Shown here in pieces: positions 45,711 to 54,167 of a stretch of 64,000 bases of DNA. The stretch is taken from assembly GCA_052318935.1 (NCBI GenBank), contig JBQRKO010000002.1; one strand, written 5' to 3'. The notes below the pieces were generated by a model that was given only the letters and a program-made list of their open reading frames with translations, had not been told where the DNA came from and searched no databases. The stretch is from Niallia sp052318935 (GTDB taxonomy: Bacteria; Bacillota; Bacilli; Bacillales; Cytobacillaceae). A program made the translations under genes and the position numbers. Positions within the stretch are counted from its first letter, which is position 1. Every line of letters begins with the position of its first letter.

Positions 45711-45856
45711 GGTTAAGTCCCCAGGTAAGTTTTATATAAAACTAGCATGAATCCCTATTTACAACCTGAATATATTTATAAATTCTTAAAAAGTCTGTTA
45801 TTGTACTTTAACTAAAAAATTTGTGTTAAAATAATGAGCAAAGGAGGTAATACTTA

Positions 45857-46123
45857 ATGAATAACGATTTAAAAGAAATCTTACGTTCAGTTTTAAAAGA
45901 AGAGTTGGAACCGATAAATAAACGTCTTGATGGATATGAACAACGTTTTGATGGATTTGAACAACGTTTCGATACTTTGTCAGAAGAAATAAAAGAACTT
46001 AAAGATGGACAAGCACGACTTCAGAAAAACATTATTGAAAGTCTTGGTCAATACACGGAGAAAATTGCTGAGCACGTTGATAATAAAACGGAAGCACTAA
46101 ATAAAAGAGTTTATGCTTGTTAA
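45857..46123 (+). CDS. Small coiled-coil protein, possibly truncated
   Basis: 88 residues, fully heptad-like with an internal 7-residue repeat (YEQRFDG FEQRFDT). Strong RBS AAAGGAGG. After the TAA stop the same frame continues TDIQRLTSKFI before the next stop, as if a GAA codon had mutated to TAA and cut a longer coiled coil by about ten residues. Function unknown. Confidence 0.6.
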   Translation: MNNDLKEILRSVLKEELEPINKRLDGYEQRFDGFEQRFDTLSEEIKELKDGQARLQKNIIESLGQYTEKIAEHVDNKTEALNKRVYAC

Positions 46124-46294
46124 ACAGACATTCAACGATTAACTAGCAAATTCATTTGATTGGAATCAAGTATAGCACTTTCTCTTAATATAGGAATATC
46201 CGTTCTTTTTATCATTGTATTTCTTTCACCTCTCTCCTCCATTTATCATTCACAAACTATTTCTTCGCACTTTTCATCCCCCTATTCTTATTGT

Positions 46295-46396
46295 AAAAAA
46301 ATAAAAGCATGAATTCTTATAGGAATCCACGCTAAAAACTTATTTTTCCCGTCTCGGAACCGGCTGATAAAAAGTTACTTACCTTTTATCAGCCAT
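46295..46396 (-). terminator. Terminator region after scpB
   Basis: Two hairpins: GGCTGATAAAA / TTTTATCAGCC (46363-46395) and, further, AGCGTGGATTC / GAATTCATGCT (46301-46333, with G-T pairs) followed by TTTTATTTTTT on the minus strand. The second has terminator form. Confidence 0.65.
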
Positions 46397-46410
46397 ACCA
46401 TTTTTACCAA

Positions 46411-47002
46411 CTATTCTTCTATTTTTTGCTGAAATGTTTCAAAAAACAAATCGGCTTCTTCTTGGTTAAATTCTTCTTCTTTATCAGCGAGCGGCGGCAG
46501 TTCTGCTAAATCCTTTAAACCAAAGTGATCTAGAAATTCTTTTGTTGTTCCATATAATATCGCTCTTCCTGCCCCTTCTGCTCTGCCTACTTCTTTAATC
46601 AGCGCTTTAGCAGCTAAAGTATGAAGAGGCTTTTCTGTTTTTACGCCTCTCACTTCCTCTATTTCTGCTCGAGCTATTGGCTGTTTGTATGCAATAATTG
46701 CCAATGTTTCTAATGCTGCTTGTGACAACGTGGATGCATGTGGAGACTCTACCAACTTTTTCAAATAGTTGGAATGCTCTTTTTTTGTTGCCAATTGATA
46801 CGTCCCGGCAATTTCAATAATCGTAATCCCACGATTTTGATTATCGTTATAATCGTCTTTTAGCTGCTGCAGAATTTGCTCTGCTTCGCCGCTTTCTATT
46901 GATAATACATGGGTTAATTGCTTTACAGTAATACCTTCATCTCCAGCCGCAAACATTAAGCTTTCAATGATTCCTTTCCATTTGTTAACCTTCAATTCTT
47001 GC
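46411..47002 (-). CDS. scpB: Segregation and condensation protein B
   Basis: About 197 residues if the TTG near 47002 (giving LKVNKWKGIIESLMFAAG) is used; the frame is open to 47037 and the start is uncertain since it overlaps scpA. Two winged-helix domains (ESLMFAAGDEGITVKQL; SQAALETLAIIAYKQPIARAEIEEVRGV). Dimeric kleisin-associated subunit of the SMC-ScpAB condensin. Confidence 0.92.
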
Positions 47003-47752
47003 TTCAACTTCCTTTCCAATAACAAAAATATTTGCAAAATTATGTTCTTGTTCTACAAATATTTGCTGACGTTTCATTAATTCTAAAATTGCTAGAAATG
47101 TAACCACAATATGTGTTTTATCATGGATGGGAAAAAGTTCTTCAAAGGATGTTCTTCCTTTTTTATTTCGTACTAACTTTAAGATGTCATCCATTCTATT
47201 TTCAATCGGTATTTCTTGTCGAGTAATTTTTGTTGTTAACGGTGCTTGGAGTTTTTTTCTTTTTATTAGCTTTTGAAAAGCAGCTAACATATCATATAAT
47301 GTAACATCCAATTCCTTTTTGGAAGCTTCTTCGATTTCTGCCGCAAAGTCCGATAGGTCACTAGGAGGCTTTGTAAAGATTAAACCACGTTCTTGCTCCA
47401 TTGCTTTTAAACCGCCGGCAACTTCTTTAAATTTTCGATACTCCACTAATCTTTCAATTAATTCATCTCTCGAGTCTTCTTCCGGTTCCATTAATATATC
47501 TTCATCTAATAATTCTTCATCATGTTTCGGCAATAACATTTTACTTTTAATTGCGAGCAAAGTTGCTGCCATCACAAGAAATTCACTGGCAATGTCGAGC
47601 TCCAGCTCTGTCATTGCATGAATATAATCTAAATACTGTTCAGTAATCTCCGCTACATTTATATCATATATATCTATTTCCAATTTATTGATTAAATGAA
47701 GAAGCAAGTCTAAAGGTCCTTCAAAACTATCAATTTTCACATTATACTGCAT
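46985..47752 (-). CDS. scpA: Segregation and condensation protein A
   Basis: 255 residues, the kleisin of the SMC complex. N-terminal SMC-neck binding helices (FEGPLDLLLHLINKLEIDIYDI) and C-terminal winged helix (IHDKTHIVVTFLAILELMKRQQI). Overlaps scpB, as usual. Contains no anomalies. Confidence 0.94.
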   Translation of the reverse strand: MQYNVKIDSFEGPLDLLLHLINKLEIDIYDINVAEITEQYLDYIHAMTELELDIASEFLVMAATLLAIKSKMLLPKHDEELLDEDILMEPEEDSRDELIERLVEYRKFKEVAGGLKAMEQERGLIFTKPPSDLSDFAAEIEEASKKELDVTLYDMLAAFQKLIKRKKLQAPLTTKITRQEIPIENRMDDILKLVRNKKGRTSFEELFPIHDKTHIVVTFLAILELMKRQQIFVEQEHNFANIFVIGKEVEARIEG

Positions 47753-47987
47753 TTATCTCACCAAAATCCTAATAGAATAACAATAATGCTTGCCAAAAGT
47801 TTGCAGTTTTATACTTTGCCTACCTCTGAACTATGATAGTACTAGTATAGATGATTTAAAACCGTTATCCAACAGAAAAATCATCCAAACAGATTGGAAA
47901 ACAAATATTTTACTGTACACCGAGCATTTTTTTGTATAATATAACCGTTAAAGTTGAATCTTAGCATGATTGATCATTTTCGATCAC

Positions 47988-48131
47988 ATGTTTAAGTACG
48001 TATTCAAAAAGGTGGACAAAAAGATCCGAGAAATTCAAGGAAGTGAAGCTTTAAGCACCACAGCGAATGCCATTAATATAATTCGACAGCTATTTATCCC
48101 GGACTTTTTGGACAACCTATTAAAAAAATAG
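47988..48131 (+). CDS. Short ORF ended by repeat B4
   Basis: 47 codons, MFKYVFKKVDKK then REIQGSEALSTTANAINI and PDFLDNLLKK. The composition looks protein-like, but there is no ribosome binding site and upstream frames are full of stops. The TAG stop is formed across the left border of the MITE (TA of the flank, G of GGCTG). It may be a remnant of a lost gene. I do not recognise the family. Confidence 0.25.
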   Translation: MFKYVFKKVDKKIREIQGSEALSTTANAINIIRQLFIPDFLDNLLKK

Positions 48132-48339
48132 GCTGTTTTCGTATAGATTGTTGCTTTTAAACCCGCAGCCTGAATACACTTCGTCCGTTTAGCGAGCGTC
48201 GAGCCTCCTCGTCGCATACGCTCCTGTGGGGTCTCGTCTTTCTCGCATTCCCACAGGAGTCTACGTGTATTCAGTCTGCTGAGTACTTCTTCTCCTATTT
48301 TTTTACGAAAAAAAAACAAAAAACTTTGAGAAAACAGCC
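48131..48339 (-). repeat. Family B MITE-like element, copy B4 (209 bp)
   Basis: In opposite orientation to B1-B3. Ends GGCTGTTTTCG / GAGAAAACAGCC. Flanks AAAAAATA (48123-48130) and AAAAAGTA (48340-48347) match at 7 of 8. Complete core (CTCCTGTGGGG / TTCCCACAGGAG). Confidence 0.87.
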
Positions 48340-48362
48340 AAAAAGTATTACAAAAAGAAAGT

Positions 48363-48890
48363 GTGGAAAGTATGTATTCAAAACCGTATATCCTTTTTTT
48401 AGTCCATTTTCATGCAGACCGTGATTACTTTGAATGTCACGAAATACTAGAAGAATATTGGAAAAAAGTTGATGCAAACAACAAAGAATCCATATGGGTT
48501 GCATTCATTTTATTAGCAGTTTCTTGTTATCATCATCGAAGAGAAAATTTTGCTGGAGCAATCAAAACGATAAAAAAAAGTTATTCCCTTTTTAAACAAA
48601 ATAAACACCAACTTCCTTCATATGGTCTCGATACAGTTCTATTATTCTCTTTACTTGAAAGTAATCAGACAAATATAGAGAACTTACTTTCTTATAAATC
48701 GTTTATTCTTCCTATCGATGATGCTGAATTAGAAAAGCAATGCCAAAAATATTGTGAACAAATGGGATTAATATGGAAAAACAATAACTTAGCTGCTGAT
48801 GATATCATTCACCGTCACCTGACAAGAGATCGCAGTATCGTCATACAAGAAAGAGAAGCAGCGATTATGGCTAGAATGCATCATAAATAG
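48363..48890 (+). CDS. ypuF: DUF309 protein (YpuF-like)
   Basis: 175 residues (GTG 48363; ATG 48372 also possible). DUF309 signature near the N-terminus: HADRDYFECHEILEEYWK, then helical bundle with HHRRENFAGAIKTIKKS. Function unknown. It lies next to scpA and ribT as in B. subtilis. The B4 repeat ends 23 bases before it, so the promoter may be within or right beside the repeat. Confidence 0.8.
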   Translation: MESMYSKPYILFLVHFHADRDYFECHEILEEYWKKVDANNKESIWVAFILLAVSCYHHRRENFAGAIKTIKKSYSLFKQNKHQLPSYGLDTVLLFSLLESNQTNIENLLSYKSFILPIDDAELEKQCQKYCEQMGLIWKNNNLAADDIIHRHLTRDRSIVIQEREAAIMARMHHK

Positions 48891-49096
48891 CCAGTATCCT
48901 TGTATAATTTGGTTGAGTAAAACGACTTTTATATTCACCCCAAAAAACCATCTCATTAATGGCTGTCTTTTCTGTTTTTCAAAAAAGACAAACAACGAGA
49001 TGGTTTTTAAAATAAATATATACAATTTCTAAAGTCGGAAAGGATGTCTAGCTTCAGAGTCTTCCAAAACGATTGTGCTTTCTTATCCATATCTTT

Positions 49097-49450
49097 TTAA
49101 ACGATATCTTGACATTTGGATAAAAAAGAGATAATTAAATCATTTGCTTCAATGTTTTTATCTGGATACATCCCTTTAATTCCTTGGACCATGGACTTCC
49201 CTACTCCTTGGAGTCGATGTGACGGATTAACGGAAATATGCTGAATTCGAATTGTATTTTCCTCTACAAAGACGATTCCGATTAAACCGATAATATCTTC
49301 ATCCTCTTTCCATAATAAAAGCTGCCATTTTTCGTTTATTTCATACTCTTTCATCGTTTGCTGCAGTACTTTTAAATCTTTTTCAGCTGGCATAAAGGAA
49401 AGAAGTCCCATAGCAATTTTTTCAAATGATTTCTTATATCGAATGATCAT
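49097..49450 (-). CDS. ribT: GNAT acetyltransferase RibT
   Basis: 117 residues. It begins MIIRYKKSFEKIAMGLLSF like RibT of B. subtilis and has the acetyl-CoA loop in SVNPSHRLQGVGKSM. In other Bacillus the gene closes the ribDEAHT operon, but no rib genes are adjacent here. RBS GAGGG. It has no neighbours on its strand for some 600 bases upstream, so it must have its own promoter. Confidence 0.9.
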   Translation of the reverse strand: MIIRYKKSFEKIAMGLLSFMPAEKDLKVLQQTMKEYEINEKWQLLLWKEDEDIIGLIGIVFVEENTIRIQHISVNPSHRLQGVGKSMVQGIKGMYPDKNIEANDLIISFLSKCQDIV

Positions 49451-49559
49451 GTATATCCCTCATTATTATTAAAACATATTTACTTATTATTTTTCCCATC
49501 TTCCAAAATTCTCAAACTAGGTAAAGCATAATATAGTAGATAATATCTTGCTTTGACGA

Positions 49560-49802
49560 ATGATGTTATATCATTTATCATACAGAAATTATTCTTATAC
49601 TTCAATGATAATGTTAGAAGCAATTATTTTCAATATATTCCCACAACTTATAATACCATCTATTTCCTATCTCACTGTACTCGCGGTAACATGTTTTGCT
49701 CTCTATATAAGTATGCAATTAAAACGAAATAAGCTACTTTTTTCTATTGTCCAATTTTTCTTTAAAAAAATACACTTAATTTATGTAGGTTGTTTTAAGT
49801 AA
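49560..49802 (+). CDS. Doubtful hydrophobic ORF
   Basis: 80 codons with one or two hydrophobic segments (IIPSISYLTVLAVTCFALYI) but no good ribosome binding site, and its stop lies in the left target duplication of B5. It may be chance in AT-rich DNA. Confidence 0.2.
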   Translation: MMLYHLSYRNYSYTSMIMLEAIIFNIFPQLIIPSISYLTVLAVTCFALYISMQLKRNKLLFSIVQFFFKKIHLIYVGCFK

Positions 49803-49803
49803 A

Positions 49804-50011
49804 GGCTGTTTTCGTATAGATTGTTGCTGTTAAACTCGCAGCCTGAATACACTCGCTTTCCGTGGGCGAGCGTCGAGCCTCCTCGTCGCATACGCTCCTG
49901 TGGGGTCTCGTCTTTCTTGCATTCCCACAGGAGTCTACGTGTATTCAGTCTGCTGAGTACTTCTTCTCCCATTTTTTTACGTAAAAAACAACAAACTTTG
50001 AGAAAATAGCC
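49804..50011 (-). repeat. Family B MITE-like element, copy B5 (208 bp)
   Basis: Same orientation as B4. Ends GGCTGTTTTCG / GAGAAAATAGCC. Perfect 8-bp duplications TAAGTAAA (49796-49803, 50012-50019). Core stem intact. Inserted between ribT and lysA. Confidence 0.9.
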
Positions 50012-50014
50012 TAA

Positions 50015-50048
50015 GTAAAAAACTAAGTGCAGTTCATGCACTTAGTTA
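50015..50048 (-). terminator. Terminator of lysA
   Basis: AACTAAGTGCA / TGCACTTAGTT with a five-base loop, minus-strand T-run (A-run 50017-50022). The right target duplication of B5 (TAAGTAAA) lies in its tail. Confidence 0.8.
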
Positions 50049-50088
50049 AAGTGTTGAAAAAGTATAATTTAGAAACTTTTCAGGCTGA

Positions 50089-51414
50089 TTAGTTTTTTAT
50101 TGTCGCCGTTTCCTTTAAAGGCAAATCTAATTTTATTAAATCTTCATAAGATTCTCTTTTTACAACAAGGGTTGCTTTTTTATTTTCTACAAATACAACA
50201 GGCGGTCTTGGAATTCTATTATAATTATTTGCCATAGAATAGCCGTATGCTCCAGTACAAAATACAGCTAAGACATCTTCATCACTTGCTTTTGGCAATG
50301 GAAGATCCCAAATAAGCATATCGCCTGATTCACAGCATTTCCCTGCTATAGATACGACCTCATCCGTTTTATGCAGGGGCTTATTTGCTAATACCGCTTC
50401 ATATTTAGCCTGATATAAGGAAGGACGTAAATTATCTGTCATCCCACCGTCAATTGCTAAATAATTACGAACGTTTGGAACTTCTTTACGAGAGCCAATT
50501 TTATAAAGGGTCGTTCCTGCATCACCAACCAAGGATCTGCCTGGCTCAATCCAAATCTCTGGCATATTCATTTGATGTGCTGCTACTTGATTTTGTACTT
50601 CATGGATAATCTCTTTCACATATTCTTCCGGTTGAATCGGTTGATCTTCACTAGTATAGCGAATCCCAAATCCACCGCCAAGATTTAACACTTTCGTTTC
50701 AAAACCATGGTTTTGCTGCCATAATTTCAAATGATCAATAATTTTTTTCGCGGCAAGCACAAAGCCTGTTGTTTCAAAAATTTGTGAACCAATATGACAA
50801 TGCAATCCTAGTACGTCAAGCCATTGCGAATCGATTCCTTTTAGTAAAGCTTCTTCTGCTTGACCATTTTGAAGGTCAAAACCAAATTTAGAATCTGCTT
50901 GACCTGTTAATATATAATCATGAGTATGCGCCTCAATACCTGGTGTCACACGCAATAAAATATTCATTTTCACTTGTTTCATTTCACATAATTCATGGAG
51001 TAATTGCAACTCATAAAAATTATCAACTACAATGCAGCCAATCTGATGATCAATTGCCATCAGCAATTCTTCGCGGCTTTTATTATTTCCATGAAAATGA
51101 ATACGCTCAACTGGAAATTTTGCAGCAAGAGCAGTATATAATTCTCCACCTGAAACAACATCCAGTGATAATCCTTCTTCCTCAGCAAGCTGAACCATTG
51201 CAATCGTTGAAAAAGCTTTGCTTGCGTATGCTACTTGTGCAGTAACACCCATATTATCAAAAGTTTGTTTAAACCCTCTTGCTCTTTCACGAATTAACGC
51301 AACATCATACACATACACAGGAGTTCCAAATTTTTCGACTAATTGTAATGTATCCACCCCGCCGATTTCTAAATGACCTAATTCATTTACTGTAGACGTC
51401 CCATAATAATGCAT
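50089..51414 (-). CDS. lysA: Diaminopimelate decarboxylase
   Basis: 441 residues, fold-type III PLP enzyme making lysine from meso-DAP. PLP lysine in AYASKAF (Lys66), glycine loop VLNLGGGFGIRY, substrate motif WIEPGRSLVGDAG, and CCESGDML with the catalytic Cys. ATG 51414 is preceded by AGGGGAAAAG; the frame is open 28 codons further up but without family similarity. No lysine riboswitch seen upstream. It lies next to spoVA genes as in B. subtilis. Confidence 0.96.
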   Translation of the reverse strand: MHYYGTSTVNELGHLEIGGVDTLQLVEKFGTPVYVYDVALIRERARGFKQTFDNMGVTAQVAYASKAFSTIAMVQLAEEEGLSLDVVSGGELYTALAAKFPVERIHFHGNNKSREELLMAIDHQIGCIVVDNFYELQLLHELCEMKQVKMNILLRVTPGIEAHTHDYILTGQADSKFGFDLQNGQAEEALLKGIDSQWLDVLGLHCHIGSQIFETTGFVLAAKKIIDHLKLWQQNHGFETKVLNLGGGFGIRYTSEDQPIQPEEYVKEIIHEVQNQVAAHQMNMPEIWIEPGRSLVGDAGTTLYKIGSRKEVPNVRNYLAIDGGMTDNLRPSLYQAKYEAVLANKPLHKTDEVVSIAGKCCESGDMLIWDLPLPKASDEDVLAVFCTGAYGYSMANNYNRIPRPPVVFVENKKATLVVKRESYEDLIKLDLPLKETATIKN

Positions 51415-51516
51415 CTTTTCCCCTCTATTCTCTATATTATATAAATTAGTAATCCCATATACTATCAATAGATGAAGGGATACTCCTATTTTTTTCATAC
51501 AAGCTATAGCTAATTA

Positions 51517-51558
51517 ATTAAAGACAGCTACCCATTTAGAGAGCTGTCTTTTCGTTTC
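51517..51558. terminator. Hairpin between lysA and spoVAF
   Basis: AAAGACAGCT / AGCTGTCTTT stem. The T-run is better in the plus direction, so function as spoVA terminator on the minus strand is uncertain. Confidence 0.5.
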
Positions 51559-51674
51559 ATTATCATTAACAGCCCACTTAATTAAACAAATGTACCATAA
51601 AAAACTATATTTCTCAATCCTCTTTTTACCTCTTATTTTTAAAGAATGAGAAGTTTCCGCTTACTATAACAAAC

Positions 51675-53159
51675 TCATTCGCTTGGCTGCTTATAGCGAT
51701 TCTGCGGATGCAGATGACTAGGTCTTATTGTACTGCCAGGAACCGTTCTACGTAGCATAATTTGTGCTAATGCCCTTGGATAAAAAGGAATAAATGGCCA
51801 TAGATACGGTACATTTAATGTACGAATACGGATTAATAACAAAAGATATAAGGTACATCCGATAAGGAAACCTGGGGTATGGAATATCGAAACCACTATT
51901 AATAATAGTAATCGAACTATTTTATTGGCAATTCCTAGTTCATAACTTGGTGTTGCAAAGTTTCCAATTGCTGCTACCGAAACATATAGGATAACTTCTG
52001 GTACAAACAAACCGACATCAATAGCTATTTGCCCTATCAATACGGCTGCTATTAGCCCCATTGCCGTTGATAATGGAGTTGGCGTATGAATCGCAGCAAT
52101 TCTTAAGAATTCCAACCCGAGATCCGCAATAAACAACTGCACAACAATTGGGATATTTGTCCGCTCATTTGGGCCAATAAACGCTAATTTTTCAGGCAAT
52201 AAAGAAGGTTCTAGTGTAACTAAAAACCATAATGGCAAAAAAAACAAAGATGCTATGACACCTATAAAACGAACCCATCGAATAAACGTTCCTACTACAG
52301 GTGCTTGTCGATACTCTTCGGCATGCTGCAAGTGATGAAAAAAAGTTGCCGGTGTAATAATAACACTTGGTGATGTATCGACATAAATAATGACATGTCC
52401 TTCTAGTATATGCGTTGCGGCTACATCTGCTCTTTCTGTATATCTTACTAAAGGATAGGGATTGCCGCCTTGTTGCAGGAGAAATTCTTCAATCGATTTA
52501 TCTGCCATCGTAAGGCCATCTGTTTTAATCGCATTTAATTCTTTTTTGATTATTTCGATTAAATCAGGATCTGCAACATCTTCTAAATACCCGATGGCAA
52601 TATCCGTTTTCGATCGTTCCCCTACTTTCATAATTTCAAATCGCAATCTTTCATCACGAATTCTTCTTCTTGTAATCGCAGTATTAATGATAATATTTTC
52701 GACAAAACCGTCTCTCGAACCTCTTACTACTTTTTCCGTATCTGGTTCTTGCGGTGATCTTCCTGGATAACTTCTAACATCAATAGCAAGACCTATTCCA
52801 TAACCATTTACAACAATAACAATTAGACCAGAAAGAACTTGGTCTACAAGTTCATCCATTGTCTTGATTGGTTGAACAGACTGATGAACAAGTTGATTTT
52901 CCACCACTTCAAAAATATTGCTGCCTTGCAGTGTTCTATCAGTATCGTTAAGAAAAAGCAGATGTTCTAATAATTCCGCGATTAAAATACTATCACATAA
53001 ACCATTTACATAATATAATTGAATTTCTTTATTTAAAACGGTCAGTTTTCGTACACCTAAATCAAAGCTTGTTCCTAAACCGACACGATCTTTCATATAT
53101 TGTTCAATTGAATTGATATTATCATATATCGGGATCATATTGTTTTTTTGCTTTTCCAT
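51675..53159 (-). CDS. spoVAF: Stage V sporulation protein AF (GerA-family)
   Basis: 494 residues from ATG 53159. Homologous to GerA-type A subunits: N-terminal soluble part (VENQLVHQSVQPIKTMDELV), EGHVIIYVDTSPSVIITPATFF, then about five membrane helices and a proline-rich C-terminus (RPSHLHPQNRYKQ). In spores it amplifies DPA release. It overlaps spoVAEa by about 38 bases; the last gene of the operon. Confidence 0.92.
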   Translation of the reverse strand: MEKQKNNMIPIYDNINSIEQYMKDRVGLGTSFDLGVRKLTVLNKEIQLYYVNGLCDSILIAELLEHLLFLNDTDRTLQGSNIFEVVENQLVHQSVQPIKTMDELVDQVLSGLIVIVVNGYGIGLAIDVRSYPGRSPQEPDTEKVVRGSRDGFVENIIINTAITRRRIRDERLRFEIMKVGERSKTDIAIGYLEDVADPDLIEIIKKELNAIKTDGLTMADKSIEEFLLQQGGNPYPLVRYTERADVAATHILEGHVIIYVDTSPSVIITPATFFHHLQHAEEYRQAPVVGTFIRWVRFIGVIASLFFLPLWFLVTLEPSLLPEKLAFIGPNERTNIPIVVQLFIADLGLEFLRIAAIHTPTPLSTAMGLIAAVLIGQIAIDVGLFVPEVILYVSVAAIGNFATPSYELGIANKIVRLLLLIVVSIFHTPGFLIGCTLYLLLLIRIRTLNVPYLWPFIPFYPRALAQIMLRRTVPGSTIRPSHLHPQNRYKQPSE

Positions 53160-53718
53160 GATAAAAACCACTTCTTTCTAATATATATTCTACTGCTATT
53201 TTTGTTATTGGAGCACCTTTGTCATATGCATCTTTTTTGCCCATTTTTCCAATATCCCCAATGCCAACAACTAACGGTAAATCTAACTCATCTAGGTTAT
53301 ATACGGTATCTCCATTTAAACGGCCTATTTCATATTCTGGTACCCCATATTTATCTACGCCATATGGAGTTAATTCACCATCTTGATCGATGCTAACATC
53401 AATTCTCGTCCATTCTTCTCTTCTTGATTTGCTTGCAACAGCAATCACACCAAGTATTTCCACCTCTTCATGTGCTGCTATGTATCTTAATATCGTTTCT
53501 CCTGCTCCTTCTCCTATAAATCCACTATCATCAACCATCACTAATACTGGATCGTTTTTTGCTTTTTTGATGCTGTTGATCACTTCAGGGCCTGTATGAT
53601 TACTTGGATTGCCAAAAGTCATACAACTTCCACCTACTTCTGTTGCTACAACTTCTACAGCACGTCTTGCATATTCATCACCATCTGTAATTAATATTAC
53701 TTTTCTCCTTTTTTCCAT
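53122..53718 (-). CDS. spoVAEa: Stage V sporulation protein AE, cytoplasmic type (SpoVAEa)
   Basis: 198 residues from ATG 53718 (AAAGGAA upstream). Soluble protein: KRRKVILITDGDEYARRAVE, then VMVDDSGFIGEGAGETILRY. Homologous to the non-membrane AEa protein, not the membrane AEb. It directly follows spoVAB, with spoVAC, spoVAD and spoVAEb missing in between. Confidence 0.9.
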   Translation of the reverse strand: MEKRRKVILITDGDEYARRAVEVVATEVGGSCMTFGNPSNHTGPEVINSIKKAKNDPVLVMVDDSGFIGEGAGETILRYIAAHEEVEILGVIAVASKSRREEWTRIDVSIDQDGELTPYGVDKYGVPEYEIGRLNGDTVYNLDELDLPLVVGIGDIGKMGKKDAYDKGAPITKIAVEYILERSGFYHGKAKKQYDPDI

Positions 53719-53747
53719 TTTATTTATTTCCTTTCTTTTTTGAATAC

Positions 53748-54167
53748 CTATGAAATAAAGAACATCCAATGAAACAAGGAGCCAAAGATTTTACCAAATA
53801 CAATGGCCATCATTAGCATTAATAAACGATCATCCATTCCAATCCTTTTTGCTAATAAAGGGAAAACATTTAGTACTTCTGTTAATGCAGCTGCTATCAT
53901 TCCAACATAAATTCCTTCTGCTATTCCCATAAAAATAAGCAGCGCTGATGGCAAAGAAAAGGTCGGTTCACTTAAAAAAGCGAATGTTCCACATACAGCA
54001 CCAAAAACAACAGACCATTCATATGCATAAATTTTACTTCCTGTTTTCGTTAATTGTGTTAGGCGTGGAATAATGCCAAAAACGGTTAAAAAAGCAACAT
54101 ACCCAGCACCTACTGTTGTCCCCCATGCCAAAGCGATAAAAATAATCAGCAGGATATTAATGATCAT
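53748..54167 (-). CDS. spoVAB: Stage V sporulation protein AB
   Basis: 139 residues, four membrane helices; GTTVGAGYVAFLTVFGIIPRL and GIAEGIYVGMIAAALTEVLNV. Component of the forespore DPA channel system. Overlaps the end of spoVAA by 11 bases. Confidence 0.92.
   Translation of the reverse strand: MIINILLIIFIALAWGTTVGAGYVAFLTVFGIIPRLTQLTKTGSKIYAYEWSVVFGAVCGTFAFLSEPTFSLPSALLIFMGIAEGIYVGMIAAALTEVLNVFPLLAKRIGMDDRLLMLMMAIVFGKIFGSLFHWMFFIS

Noticed and set aside
51415..51498. Upstream extension of lysA by 28 codons
   Set aside because: The internal ATG at 51414 has the ribosome site and the family N-terminus.
51500..51670. Lysine riboswitch upstream of lysA
   Set aside because: The conserved L-box blocks are not present; only a simple hairpin is seen.
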